Shown here: positions 8,041 through 15,904 of the stretch, piece by piece
Position numbering within the stretch: position 1 is the stretch's first letter
Layout of the letters: every line of letters begins with the position of its first letter
NCBI RefSeq assembly: GCF_020171785.1
Contig: NZ_JAIVAE010000003.1
Span: 62,001-126,000, forward strand
Origin: Guptibacillus hwajinpoensis
Lineage (GTDB): Bacteria; Bacillota; Bacilli; Bacillales; Guptibacillaceae
Length of the DNA stretch: 64,000 nt
Reading direction: 5' to 3'
Position numbers and translations under genes: made by a program
Notes under the pieces: generated by a model
What the model saw: the letters and a program-made list of their open reading frames with translations, nothing else
Told to the model about the DNA's origin: nothing
The model's database searches: none

Positions 8041-9208
8041 ATCGACTACTCGGAATGAGCATCTCCTTGTTCACTTCATTTAGATCGCGACACCCTGACA
8101 ACGCCATCGTTAAATCAAAATCAGCAAGAAGGTTAGAAAGTACATGCTTCACGCCTGCTTGCCCAGCTACAGCTAGTCCGTACATACATGGTCGTCCTAC
8201 GAGAACGGCTTTGGCTCCAAGTGCAATGGCTTTAAATACATCAGCACCTCTTCTAATTCCACTATCCATTAAAACAGGAACTTGATTTTCTACAGCTTCC
8301 ACAATGGCCGGTAGAGCATCGAGTGCTGAGATTGCACCATCCACCTGGCGCCCACCATGGTTTGAGACGATAATCCCATCGGCTCCATATTTTAAGGCTA
8401 GTTTGGCATCATCGGGATGAAGGATGCCTTTTAAAATGATAGGCAAAGATGTATACTTTCTTAGCTCTGCTAAATCCTCCCACGTGAGTCCGGCATTTCC
8501 AAATACATGAGTCCAATGCATAATTGCCCCCATAGCATCTTCTTCAGGAGGTACATGGAGTCCAGCGCGAAAAGCAGGATCCGTTAAATAGTTCCCAATT
8601 CCTTCTCCAATCAGAAAAGGCAAGTACACATTCTGTAAATCCAATTCACGCCATGCCATCATAGGAGTGTCAAGCGTTACGACGATTGCTGAGTATCCAG
8701 CGAGTTCCGCTCGTTGAACAAAACTTTTAGCGATCTCTGGATCACGACTCCAGTAAAGTTGAAACCACTTAGGTGCGTCTCCCATTATTTCAGCAATTTC
8801 TTCCATAGAATGACTTGATGCCGAGCTAGCAATGTAGGGGATTTCCATTAAAGCAGCGGCTTTCGCTGAAGCAAGTTCGCCTTCTTGATGGATAATGGAT
8901 TGCACACCAATTGGGGCAACTAACAATGGAGCAGGGAGCATCTGACCGTACAAGCCTACTTTTAAGTTTCGGTCTTCAACATGACGAAAGACGCGGGGCA
9001 CGATATTCCATCTCTTGAATGCTTCGCGGTTCGCATTTTTCGTTTCTTCCGCCCCAGATCCTCCAGCTACATAATGATAAGGTCCATCCTCAAGAATTTC
9101 CCGTGCTCGTGCTTCCCAATCTTCATATCTTGTTGGTAAACGCTCCGGATCAGGTGAAAGCATCTGCTTATAAATACCAAACTGAATTTCATTGCCGATA
9201 TTAGCCAT
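8039..9208 (-). CDS. FMN-dependent alpha-hydroxyacid oxidase / lactate 2-monooxygenase-like
   Basis: 389 aa TIM-barrel flavoenzyme. Family features are YVAGGSGAEET near the N-terminus, PAPLLVAPIGVQ, QLYWSRD, the FMN-binding lysine in PIILKGI, and the catalytic His-Gly-Gly-Arg in SNHGGRQVDG, followed by DSGIRRGADV and LVGRP for phosphate binding. The length and N-terminal EIQFGIYKQ segment fit lactate 2-monooxygenases better than (S)-2-hydroxyacid oxidases. It would oxidise L-lactate or a related hydroxyacid in the cytoplasm. It is monocistronic and convergent with the MFS gene. Confidence 0.82.
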   Translation of the reverse strand: MANIGNEIQFGIYKQMLSPDPERLPTRYEDWEARAREILEDGPYHYVAGGSGAEETKNANREAFKRWNIVPRVFRHVEDRNLKVGLYGQMLPAPLLVAPIGVQSIIHQEGELASAKAAALMEIPYIASSASSHSMEEIAEIMGDAPKWFQLYWSRDPEIAKSFVQRAELAGYSAIVVTLDTPMMAWRELDLQNVYLPFLIGEGIGNYLTDPAFRAGLHVPPEEDAMGAIMHWTHVFGNAGLTWEDLAELRKYTSLPIILKGILHPDDAKLALKYGADGIIVSNHGGRQVDGAISALDALPAIVEAVENQVPVLMDSGIRRGADVFKAIALGAKAVLVGRPCMYGLAVAGQAGVKHVLSNLLADFDLTMALSGCRDLNEVNKEMLIPSSR

Positions 9209-9375
9209 TGGAACGACTCCTTTATGAATGTAGTTAGTTGAATCTTCTTTGCTTTCTATCCAATTCCTTCTTTAAAATGGAAACTTTATATTAATATAAT
9301 TAGAAAATAGCAGGATTTTGTATGTTAGTTTCGAAATAGTAGGATGGCACTAAATTTGCATACTGGGGGACAATC

Positions 9376-10743
9376 ATGAAGCTTTCAGTCATACATACGA
9401 ACGATATTCATAGTCACTTTAACAACTTCGCTAAAGCAACATCACTTATTCGCGATTATGCTGATGAACACACGCTAGTGTTAGATGGTGGGGACTTTGC
9501 AGATTTTAAAAGCATCGAGCTTCAGGGAACACGAGGGGTCGGGGCAGTGAAGATGTTGGAATCGACTGGTTACGATGCCATTACGATAGGAAATAATGAA
9601 CTATTTAATGGAAATGATACATTAGAGCATATGGCGGTTCAGAGCACGGTACCGTTCATTAGTTGCAATCTACTTAAAACTAACGGTGAAACGTTCAAAG
9701 GAGTATATCCTAGTACGATTCTGATTAAAAATGAACTTCGCATTTTAATTACGGGTGCTTCTCCAGATTTACAAGAGTTCAATGATTTAATGGGCTTTCA
9801 AATTTTAGAATATGTAGAAGCGATCAGAACAGAAATTAATAAGCAACATGGAAACTATGATGTTTGTATTGTTTTAAACCATGTTGGCACACAAGCAGAT
9901 ATCGAATTAGCAGAAGCCATCGATGAAATTGATTTGATTTTATCCGCACATGACCACGTCCTTTATGAGGAAGCAAAAATAGTGAATAATACGATACTAA
10001 ATTCAGCAGGTATGTATGGTGAGCATATTGGAATTATTGAAGTTGATGTATCAAATGAAGGCGTAGAACTATTAGCTTCTTCTACCATATCAACAGCTAA
10101 AGCGGTTGAAGATGTCGAAATTCAAAATATATTACAAGTAAGTAGGGAAGAAGCGATCGCTCACCTAAGTAAACCGCTTTATACCGTTAGCAAACCATTG
10201 TGGCATGACGTACTAGAAGAGAATCCGATGACCAATTTAATCGCAGATGGTTTGAAAGATCGTTTTGATTGCGATCTAGGGCTAATAAATAGTGGAATTG
10301 CAAATGGCGGTCTCATCGGCTATGTTTCCAATAAAAAACTAATTGAAATTTGTCCATCTCCACTAAATCCTACTTATTTTGAAATTCAAGGAAAAGACCT
10401 TTACGCAGCTCTTGAAAGTTCATTAAATAGCTCGGTTTGTATGGCTGATGGAAAAGGACCTGGTTTTCGAGGGAAGTATGTCGGACGGCTTCATGTTTCT
10501 GGTGCAAAAATTCAACATAATCAAAATCAAATAAAGATGATTACAATTAACGATGAAGCTTTCGATCCCGAGCGGTGGTATCGTGTAGCTTCATCAGATT
10601 ACTTGCTAAGAGGTTCTGGGTATGGAGAGCTAGCAAACAATCGAAACTTTCATTATCAACCAGATGAAATAAAAGATGTTATTAGAGAATACGCCGAGAA
10701 GGAAACTTTTGTAATAAATGCTTTCAAGAATCGTTGGGTGTAG
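9376..10743 (+). CDS. yunD: Bifunctional metallophosphatase/5'-nucleotidase, YunD-like
   Basis: 455 aa two-domain 5'-nucleotidase/UDP-sugar hydrolase family protein. The N-terminal calcineurin-like domain has HTNDIHSH (residues 7-14), DGGDF, and SAHDH. The C-terminal nucleotidase domain follows from about residue 280 (PLWHDVLEENPMTNLIAD). The usual GNHE metal/catalytic motif reads GNNE here, which to my knowledge is also seen in Bacillus YunD proteins; the catalytic His is thus replaced. There is no signal peptide, so it should act in the cytoplasm, unlike secreted relatives. The site GGGGGA lies six bases before the ATG. Confidence 0.82.
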   Translation: MKLSVIHTNDIHSHFNNFAKATSLIRDYADEHTLVLDGGDFADFKSIELQGTRGVGAVKMLESTGYDAITIGNNELFNGNDTLEHMAVQSTVPFISCNLLKTNGETFKGVYPSTILIKNELRILITGASPDLQEFNDLMGFQILEYVEAIRTEINKQHGNYDVCIVLNHVGTQADIELAEAIDEIDLILSAHDHVLYEEAKIVNNTILNSAGMYGEHIGIIEVDVSNEGVELLASSTISTAKAVEDVEIQNILQVSREEAIAHLSKPLYTVSKPLWHDVLEENPMTNLIADGLKDRFDCDLGLINSGIANGGLIGYVSNKKLIEICPSPLNPTYFEIQGKDLYAALESSLNSSVCMADGKGPGFRGKYVGRLHVSGAKIQHNQNQIKMITINDEAFDPERWYRVASSDYLLRGSGYGELANNRNFHYQPDEIKDVIREYAEKETFVINAFKNRWV

Positions 10744-10754
10744 ACTATTTCCGT

Positions 10755-10781
10755 CTTGAGTTCGTGTAGCTCGTACTCTAG
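10755..10781. promoter_or_regulatory. Imperfect dyad upstream of aminopeptidase T
   Basis: The arms TCTTGAGTTCG and CGTACTCTAGA, separated by five bases, form an imperfect palindrome with two mismatched pairs. There is no T tail, so an operator is more likely than a terminator. No regulator can be assigned. Confidence 0.3.
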
Positions 10782-10841
10782 ACGTTCCTAGAAAAAGGAA
10801 ATGAAACTTAAATTTAGGCCACATTGAAAGGAAGAAGATAA

Positions 10842-11969
10842 ATGCGCGACGAACGATTAAGTCAGTTAGCTAAGACGCTAGTCCATCACTCCATTGAAGT
10901 TAAGATTGGTGAACGCGTGATGGTGACGGGTCATCAAATTGCCAAACCGTTAATACGTGAAATCATTAAGGAGATTTATGCAGCCGACGGGGTGCCATTT
11001 GTTGAATTACGTGATGATGAAATAGACGTTCACTTGGCTGAATTTGCAACAAAAGAGCAAGCAGAGATTCAAAAAGAATGGTATGCGAAGCAATTAGAAG
11101 ATGTGCAATCGTTTATTCATATTCGAGCTGAAGAAAATGATGCGACATTGTCAGAACTTGCATCTGATGCCATGAAACTATATGGAGAAGTTTTCAAAGA
11201 GATCGATCATAAAATGGTGAATGAAAGAAAGTGGGTACTTCTTGATTATCCAACGCCAGCAGCAGCACAAAAAGCAAAAATGGGGACCCTTACTTATCAG
11301 GATTATTTGTTTGAAGTGTGTAGTCTTGATTATAAACGAATGGCGGAAAAGCAACAGCCGCTTTTTGATTTAATGGAAAAGACTGATCAAGTAAAGATCA
11401 TCGCACCTGGTACGGATCTCTCATTTTCTATTTTAAATATCCCAACTATCGCTAGCCACGGAAAGAAAAACATTCCTGATGGAGAAGTGTTTACATCACC
11501 CGTCAAGGAGAGTGTAAATGGTATAATTTCATTTAATACACCTTGTTCTTATCAAGGGATTACCTTTCACAACGTAAAATTAACGTTGGAGAAAGGGAAG
11601 ATTGTTCATGCGGAAGCTGACCAAACAGACAAACTGAACGAAATCCTAAATCTTGACGAAGGAGCACGCTATATTGGGGAATTTGCTATCGGATTGAATC
11701 CACTAATTAATCATCCAGTAGGGAATACCTTATTTGATGAGAAAATAAATGGTAGTATCCATTTTACGCCTGGACAAGCTTATGATAATGCCGACAATGG
11801 AAACCGCTCAATGATTCATTGGGATATGGTTTTGATACTACGGAAGGAGTTTGGTGGGGGAGAACTGTATTTCGATGGTCAACTCATTCAGAAAGATGGG
11901 GTTTTTGTAACAGATGACTTGATTGATTTAAACCCAGAAAATCTTAACCAAAAAGAAATTGTACGCTAA
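10842..11969 (+). CDS. Aminopeptidase T, peptidase family M29
   Basis: 375 aa metallo-aminopeptidase of the thermophilic aminopeptidase family. Expected metal ligands can be placed at Glu in IPDGEVFTSP, Glu in IGEFAIGLNP, and the His/Asp set in GSIHFTPG and MIHWDMVL. It is somewhat shorter than the ~410 aa members, with the difference spread over the N-terminal half. It would release N-terminal residues from peptides in the cytoplasm. The start ATG has GGAAGAAGAT upstream and a terminator follows. It may be co-transcribed with the 5'-nucleotidase 98 bases upstream. Confidence 0.85.
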   Translation: MRDERLSQLAKTLVHHSIEVKIGERVMVTGHQIAKPLIREIIKEIYAADGVPFVELRDDEIDVHLAEFATKEQAEIQKEWYAKQLEDVQSFIHIRAEENDATLSELASDAMKLYGEVFKEIDHKMVNERKWVLLDYPTPAAAQKAKMGTLTYQDYLFEVCSLDYKRMAEKQQPLFDLMEKTDQVKIIAPGTDLSFSILNIPTIASHGKKNIPDGEVFTSPVKESVNGIISFNTPCSYQGITFHNVKLTLEKGKIVHAEADQTDKLNEILNLDEGARYIGEFAIGLNPLINHPVGNTLFDEKINGSIHFTPGQAYDNADNGNRSMIHWDMVLILRKEFGGGELYFDGQLIQKDGVFVTDDLIDLNPENLNQKEIVR

Positions 11970-11974
11970 TCAGC

Positions 11975-12012
11975 AACCACAGGCAGAATGATGCTTGTGG
12001 TTTCCTTTTATA
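11975..12012 (+). terminator. Terminator after aminopeptidase T
   Basis: AACCACAGGCA (11975-11985) pairs with TGCTTGTGGTT (11992-12002) with one G-T pair, followed by TCCTTTTA. Confidence 0.75.
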
Positions 12013-12171
12013 ATAACTAAGAGAGAACGGAAAAATAATAGTAAAATTATAAATTTCAATTACCGTAATAATTTACTAATTTTATAAAAAAGTATATAAA
12101 TAAATATAGCTCCAGACACGTTAAGTCAAGAGAAAAAACAGAAGTTCTTATCATCCCCCAAATATAGCATG

Positions 12172-12406
12172 AATGGTACAAACCACATTTTTACTTTTTC
12201 AGTTCATTAAGAACGAATGACACAATATGCACGTAAACAAAACTAATTGCTTCTATACTCACACAATGATACAAAACATATATTGTGTATCATTGTGAAA
12301 ATGAATGAAAGCTTATTTTTAGGGGTTTTCCTCTTTTACAGGAGAGGCCAGAAGGGTATAATGATACATATTGAACAAAATCTTATTATTAATGATACAT
12401 ATTGAA
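12172..12406. repeat. Cluster of AATGATACA elements upstream of the recombinase gene
   Basis: Four exact copies of AATGATACA occur at 12265-12273 (+), 12286-12294 (-), 12360-12368 (+) and 12391-12399 (+). Near copies with one mismatch are at 12172-12180 (AATGGTACA) and 12216-12224 (AATGACACA). The first two exact copies form a perfect 12-base inverted repeat, CACAATGATACA / TGTATCATTGTG, around a 12-base centre. The last two belong to a 16-base direct repeat AATGATACATATTGAA spaced 31 bases start to start, about three helical turns. They look like protein-binding sites for a regulator or for the recombinase itself. Confidence 0.7.
12335..12362 (+). promoter_or_regulatory. Sigma-A promoter of the recombinase gene
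   Basis: TTTACA (12335-12340), a 16-base spacer and TATAAT (12357-12362). One repeat copy covers the -10 and predicted start, and another lies about 20 bases downstream, so a bound protein would block transcription. Confidence 0.7.
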
Positions 12407-12427
12407 TGTAGAAAGAAGGTTGCCTAC

Positions 12428-12970
12428 ATGAACACGGTTCAGCCGATTCGAGATCCTCAGAAGATAAAATTAGTAAAACAAAACCTGCGAAAGCGAAATT
12501 CCAGAGATTGGTTTTTGTTTAATATGGGAATTAACACTGGTTTACGGATTAGTGATTTACTACCTTTACGTGTTGGTGACGTTCGTAACCAAACCCATAT
12601 CATCATAAAAGAAAAAAAGACCGGAAAATCAAAACGCTTTCCAATTAACTATGCACTTAAGGAGCTTATCGAATCGTATACGTTTGATATGGAAGAACGA
12701 GATTTTTTGTTTCCTTCAAACAAAACAGATTTACCTATCCAACGAGGTCAGGCTTATAAAATTCTAAACCAGGCTGCTTCAGAAGCAGGGCTTTCTGAAA
12801 TAGGAACGCATACAATGCGAAAGACATTTGGTTACTTTTACTATAAACAGACGAAAGATGTAGCAATGCTTCAAAAGATCTTCGGCCATTCTGCACCATC
12901 GATTACTTTAAGATACATTGGCATTGAGCAAGAGCAAATGGATGAATCACTGTTTAACTTTAGTTTGTAA
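12428..12970 (+). CDS. Minimal tyrosine recombinase (catalytic domain only)
   Basis: 180 aa site-specific recombinase. Catalytic residues are all visible: Arg40 in TGLRISDLL, a Lys in the KTGK hairpin (64-67), His128 and Arg131 in HTMRKT, His154 in FGHS and Tyr163 in LRYIG. The usual N-terminal core-binding SAM-like domain is missing, which gives the size of FimB/FimE-type switches and of small Bacillus integrases. The start ATG at 12428 is chosen because AGAAGG lies eight bases before it; an upstream TTG at 12371 has no site and lies in the repeat cluster. No partner mobile-element genes, tRNA or att pair is visible nearby, so it may be a domesticated or regulatory recombinase. Confidence 0.85.
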   Translation: MNTVQPIRDPQKIKLVKQNLRKRNSRDWFLFNMGINTGLRISDLLPLRVGDVRNQTHIIIKEKKTGKSKRFPINYALKELIESYTFDMEERDFLFPSNKTDLPIQRGQAYKILNQAASEAGLSEIGTHTMRKTFGYFYYKQTKDVAMLQKIFGHSAPSITLRYIGIEQEQMDESLFNFSL

Positions 12971-12991
12971 AATTACTTCAAAATCGGAACA

Positions 12992-13000
12992 TGTTATACT
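12992..13000 (+). promoter_or_regulatory. Extended -10 promoter element upstream of kynA
   Basis: TGTTATACT at 12992-13000 is an extended -10 (TG-N-TATACT). No good -35 is seen, as is common for this class. A strong but unused ribosome-site sequence, GAGAGGAGGGG, follows at 13007-13017 with no ATG, GTG or TTG frame behind it. Confidence 0.45.
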
Positions 13001-13136
13001 TTTTTTGAGAGGAGGGGAATTAAGCTCATTAAAAGCAGATTAGCGTTAATGATTTATTAGACTACTATATTAATGAAGAAACACGGAAGAAGGTTGCGTT
13101 TTGGTTCCGCTTACAAATTAGGGGGAGGTTTTGTCA

Positions 13137-13979
13137 TTGGGAAAGAAAGATCATCAAGATCCAACGGAAGCGTCCATACATACTGATTTTAAAAACAATA
13201 TGACATACGGAGAATACTTAAGCCTTGATAAGATACTTGCAGGGCAGAATAGGTTATCCGACCATCATGATGAAATGCTTTTTATCGTTATTCACCAGGT
13301 AAGCGAATTATGGATGAAATTAATCTTGCATGAACTAAGAGGTGCAATTGAAGCAATCGAAAAAGATGAATTATCAACTGCTTTTAAAATGCTTGCGCGT
13401 GTTTCGAAAACTCAGACCCAAATCATTCAGGCTTGGGACGTTCTCTCAACGTTAACCCCGTCGGAATACATGCAGTTCCGCGATTCGCTCGGACAGGCTT
13501 CTGGTTTTCAGTCTTATCAATACCGTATGATCGAGTTTGCATTAGGCTATAAAACACCTCACGTTTTAAAGATTTATGAGAAAGATAAAGAGCTTCATGA
13601 AGAACTAAAAGACGCTTATCAAGAACCCGGTATTTATGATGTAGCGATTAAAGCTTTATCGAGGGCGGGATTACCTATTGATAAGGACGTTCTTGATCGC
13701 GATGTGACCGAAACATACAGAAGGAATAACTCAGTGATGCAGGCATGGTTGACCGTATATCGAGATGTAGAAACGTATTGGGACCTATATGAACTAGCTG
13801 AGAAGCTTGTTGATATTGAAGATTGGCTCCAACAATGGCGTTTCCGTCATATGAAAACAGTTGAAAGGATCATCGGGTTTAAACAGGGGACTGGAGGCTC
13901 ATCCGGCGTTGGATATTTAAAGAAAGTTCTGGATCATCGCTTTTTCCCTGAACTTTGGGATATTCGAACAGAGCTTTAG
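13137..13979 (+). CDS. kynA: Tryptophan 2,3-dioxygenase
   Basis: 280 aa heme dioxygenase that opens the indole ring of L-tryptophan to N-formylkynurenine. Family motifs are [32 protein letters not shown] and, for the proximal heme His, [21 protein letters not shown] (given here only as a landmark, with His in RFRHM). Two TTG codons could start it, at 13131 and 13137. The site GGGGGAGG ends at 13128, so 13137 with eight-base spacing is preferred. The other kynurenine genes (kynB, kynU) are not in the window, so it stands alone. A bidirectional terminator follows. Confidence 0.92.
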   Translation: MGKKDHQDPTEASIHTDFKNNMTYGEYLSLDKILAGQNRLSDHHDEMLFIVIHQVSELWMKLILHELRGAIEAIEKDELSTAFKMLARVSKTQTQIIQAWDVLSTLTPSEYMQFRDSLGQASGFQSYQYRMIEFALGYKTPHVLKIYEKDKELHEELKDAYQEPGIYDVAIKALSRAGLPIDKDVLDRDVTETYRRNNSVMQAWLTVYRDVETYWDLYELAEKLVDIEDWLQQWRFRHMKTVERIIGFKQGTGGSSGVGYLKKVLDHRFFPELWDIRTEL

Positions 13980-14011
13980 TATAATTTAATATTATTATGT
14001 AAACAAACACT

Positions 14012-14043
14012 AAAAAATGCCCTCTTGTTAAGGGCATTTTTTT
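14012..14043. terminator. Bidirectional terminator between kynA and the G1P dehydrogenase gene
   Basis: TGCCCT (14018-14023) pairs with AGGGCA (14031-14036), flanked by six A on the left and seven T on the right, so it works for both convergent genes. Confidence 0.85.
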
Positions 14044-15088
14044 ATACTAATACGTCCTGTAACGTGTGATCACTTTCTAAGAAAGAGAGAGCCTTTTGTT
14101 GGAAGGTTTGATCATGTAAATATGTGTAGCGACTTGGTTTTACTGATGGTGCAAATAAAATCGCCTCTGCCAGAGAGGACTTTTGAATCTTTTCTTCTTT
14201 TACATAATGAAAGAAACCTGTTCGCTCAAACACTTTTTTCATTCGTAATGCACGATGGTTTTGGACGTTTGCCATAATGTACGTAGCAAGACCAACTTGA
14301 ATCCCATGCATATAAGGTTTCGACAATTGTTTGTCTAGAGCGTGTGAAATTAAGTGCTCTGAACCACTAATTGGAGCACTATTTCCACTAATCACGGTGG
14401 CCACACCGCCCATGGTTAAGGAACTTACAAGCTCTTTGATAAAGATTGGATTTTGAAGATCAGTCATCGGCGTTCGAATGAAACTATTGACCGCTTTTTT
14501 ACTAAGCATCGCTGCGAAAGCATTGACGTGGCCTTTTCCATGCCTTTCTTCAAATTCCCAATCGTAAAGAGCCGTAATGTTACTCATTAAGTCACCAACT
14601 CCTGCAAGTAAGAAATGAGAAGGAGCCTGTTGAATCACTTCAAGATCCGCAATAATTCCAAAAGGCACCTGTGCAGGAACGGTCGCCTTTTTTTGATTAA
14701 CGATAAGAGAACAATTGCTGCTAGCAAAACCATCATTGGAAGCGGAAGTAGGCATGCTGATAAAGGGGAGTTTTCTAGAAAAGGCAATATACTTTCCGTA
14801 GTCAATAATCTGACCGCCCCCCATCGCAACGACAACATCATAGGAATCAAGGGTAAAAGCAAAAGCTATGAGATCCTGAATCGTTTGACCGGGTTCCATT
14901 TTTTGAACGTTGATTGTCACATGTTTCGATTTCTGAAAGGACTCGGCATAAGCATCGTAAGTAAACGCATCAAACAAAAACAGAGCATGATGAAACCCGT
15001 GTTTATGAAGAATAGAATCTAGCTGATGACGGATACCTGAACGAATCTCCAAAATAGAAGGAATCGGAATATTCGTTAATGCATGCAT
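14042..15088 (-). CDS. egsA: sn-glycerol-1-phosphate dehydrogenase family protein (EgsA/AraM-like)
   Basis: 348 aa metal-dependent NAD(P)H dehydrogenase of the iron-containing alcohol dehydrogenase fold. The nucleotide site GGGQIIDYGKYIA and the substrate loop PTSASNDGFASS are diagnostic for glycerol-1-phosphate dehydrogenases. Metal ligands are Asp in AGVGDLMSN and His in GSEHLISH and YMHGIQVG. It would reduce DHAP to sn-glycerol-1-phosphate, the archaeal-type stereoisomer that Bacillus uses for heptaprenylglyceryl phosphate. It lies two bases after a HAD phosphatase gene in one transcript, which suggests that the two act in sequence. Confidence 0.82.
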   Translation of the reverse strand: MHALTNIPIPSILEIRSGIRHQLDSILHKHGFHHALFLFDAFTYDAYAESFQKSKHVTINVQKMEPGQTIQDLIAFAFTLDSYDVVVAMGGGQIIDYGKYIAFSRKLPFISMPTSASNDGFASSNCSLIVNQKKATVPAQVPFGIIADLEVIQQAPSHFLLAGVGDLMSNITALYDWEFEERHGKGHVNAFAAMLSKKAVNSFIRTPMTDLQNPIFIKELVSSLTMGGVATVISGNSAPISGSEHLISHALDKQLSKPYMHGIQVGLATYIMANVQNHRALRMKKVFERTGFFHYVKEEKIQKSSLAEAILFAPSVKPSRYTYLHDQTFQQKALSFLESDHTLQDVLV

Positions 15089-15090
15089 GA

Positions 15091-15738
15091 TTAAACCGTA
15101 CCTTTCTCACGTAAAAATTCTTCTATCTGTAAAAACGAATCAACCGCAACATAAGGCACATGATTTTCCTTTAATAAATCTTGAAGGGCATCTTTAGCAA
15201 AAGTTAGATCGGCAACTTTCGCAGGATGCGAATCGGGTTCACTGTCACCAGCAAAATAAACAACATCATAGGTTTCCTTTAATTCTGCAATGACTTTTGA
15301 TTTATCAATACCGTAACGTCTTGAATAATGTTTATGATTTTCATCAATCGACAAATGGACATTTTTATCTTCATAGTATCCTTTATTTGAGAATACCGGT
15401 ACGTCTTTAATGCCATAATGCTCAAGAATGTGATGAATGTAATAATCGGTGCCGGCACTTAGTATATAGAAATCCCCACCGCTTTCCTGAACCGTTCGAA
15501 TGAAAGAGGGGACGTGCTCATCAATAGGTAGCGAGAGAATGTCTTGAATAATTTGCTCTTCATGCTGATCAATCGATTGAAATACCTGGCTAAGAAAATC
15601 AATATCTTGCATTTCACCTGCTTTCCATTTCTTATACAATGGTTTACCTTCAGGATAGTAAGTGTCAATCACAAGCCAGTAGAAATCCTTTTTTGAAATC
15701 GTTCCGTCAAAATCTGACACAAAAGCCCACTTTTTCAT
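15091..15738 (-). CDS. HAD-family phosphatase, MtnX-like
   Basis: 215 aa cytoplasmic phosphatase. Motif I is SDFDGT (nucleophile Asp9 and general acid Asp11), motif II is ILSAGTD, motif III Lys lies in GIDKSKV, and motif IV is FAGDSEPD. The closest named family is MtnX of methionine salvage, but no mtn genes are nearby. Its partner two bases downstream is the glycerol-1-phosphate dehydrogenase, so a role in glycerophosphate or prenylglyceryl-phosphate metabolism is a better contextual guess. The start has AGAGGAGG upstream. It is divergent from ilvA. Confidence 0.75.
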   Translation of the reverse strand: MKKWAFVSDFDGTISKKDFYWLVIDTYYPEGKPLYKKWKAGEMQDIDFLSQVFQSIDQHEEQIIQDILSLPIDEHVPSFIRTVQESGGDFYILSAGTDYYIHHILEHYGIKDVPVFSNKGYYEDKNVHLSIDENHKHYSRRYGIDKSKVIAELKETYDVVYFAGDSEPDSHPAKVADLTFAKDALQDLLKENHVPYVAVDSFLQIEEFLREKGTV

Positions 15739-15904
15739 TTATGTATCCTCCTCTTATGATAGCTGATCTCTTAAAATTGTAGCATGCTTTTGGATGCAAA
15801 AGAAATTCAATTCTTTTAGAACAATAACGTACAACAGCATTAAATTGTGTTAAAATGATTTTTAAAAAGTTAAACAATTCAATTTAATCTGAAGGAGTGC
15901 GAGA

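Larger units (their letters stand above)
12013..12427. other. AT-rich intergenic region carrying repeats and a promoter
   Basis: About 415 bases without a supportable gene. The first half is AT-rich and shows no structure I can name. From 12172 on it holds the AATGATACA repeat cluster and from 12335 a strong promoter, both annotated separately. Confidence 0.6.

Noticed and set aside
9345-9360. TGGCAC-TAAAT-TTGCA, a perfect -24/-12 match upstream of the 5'-nucleotidase gene
   Set aside because: The implied transcription start near 9370 lies after the ribosome site (9364-9369) and only about six bases before the ATG, so the transcript would lack its site. Probably chance, unless the true start codon is further downstream.
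12354-12359. GGGTAT as a sigma-B -10 upstream of the recombinase
   Set aside because: The nearest GTTT-like -35 lies 23 bases upstream, outside the 12-15 base spacing; the sigma-A match overlapping it is much better.
12428-13136. Integrated mobile element marked by the recombinase
   Set aside because: No tRNA, att duplication, excisionase, phage or plasmid genes flank it, and both neighbours are ordinary metabolic genes.
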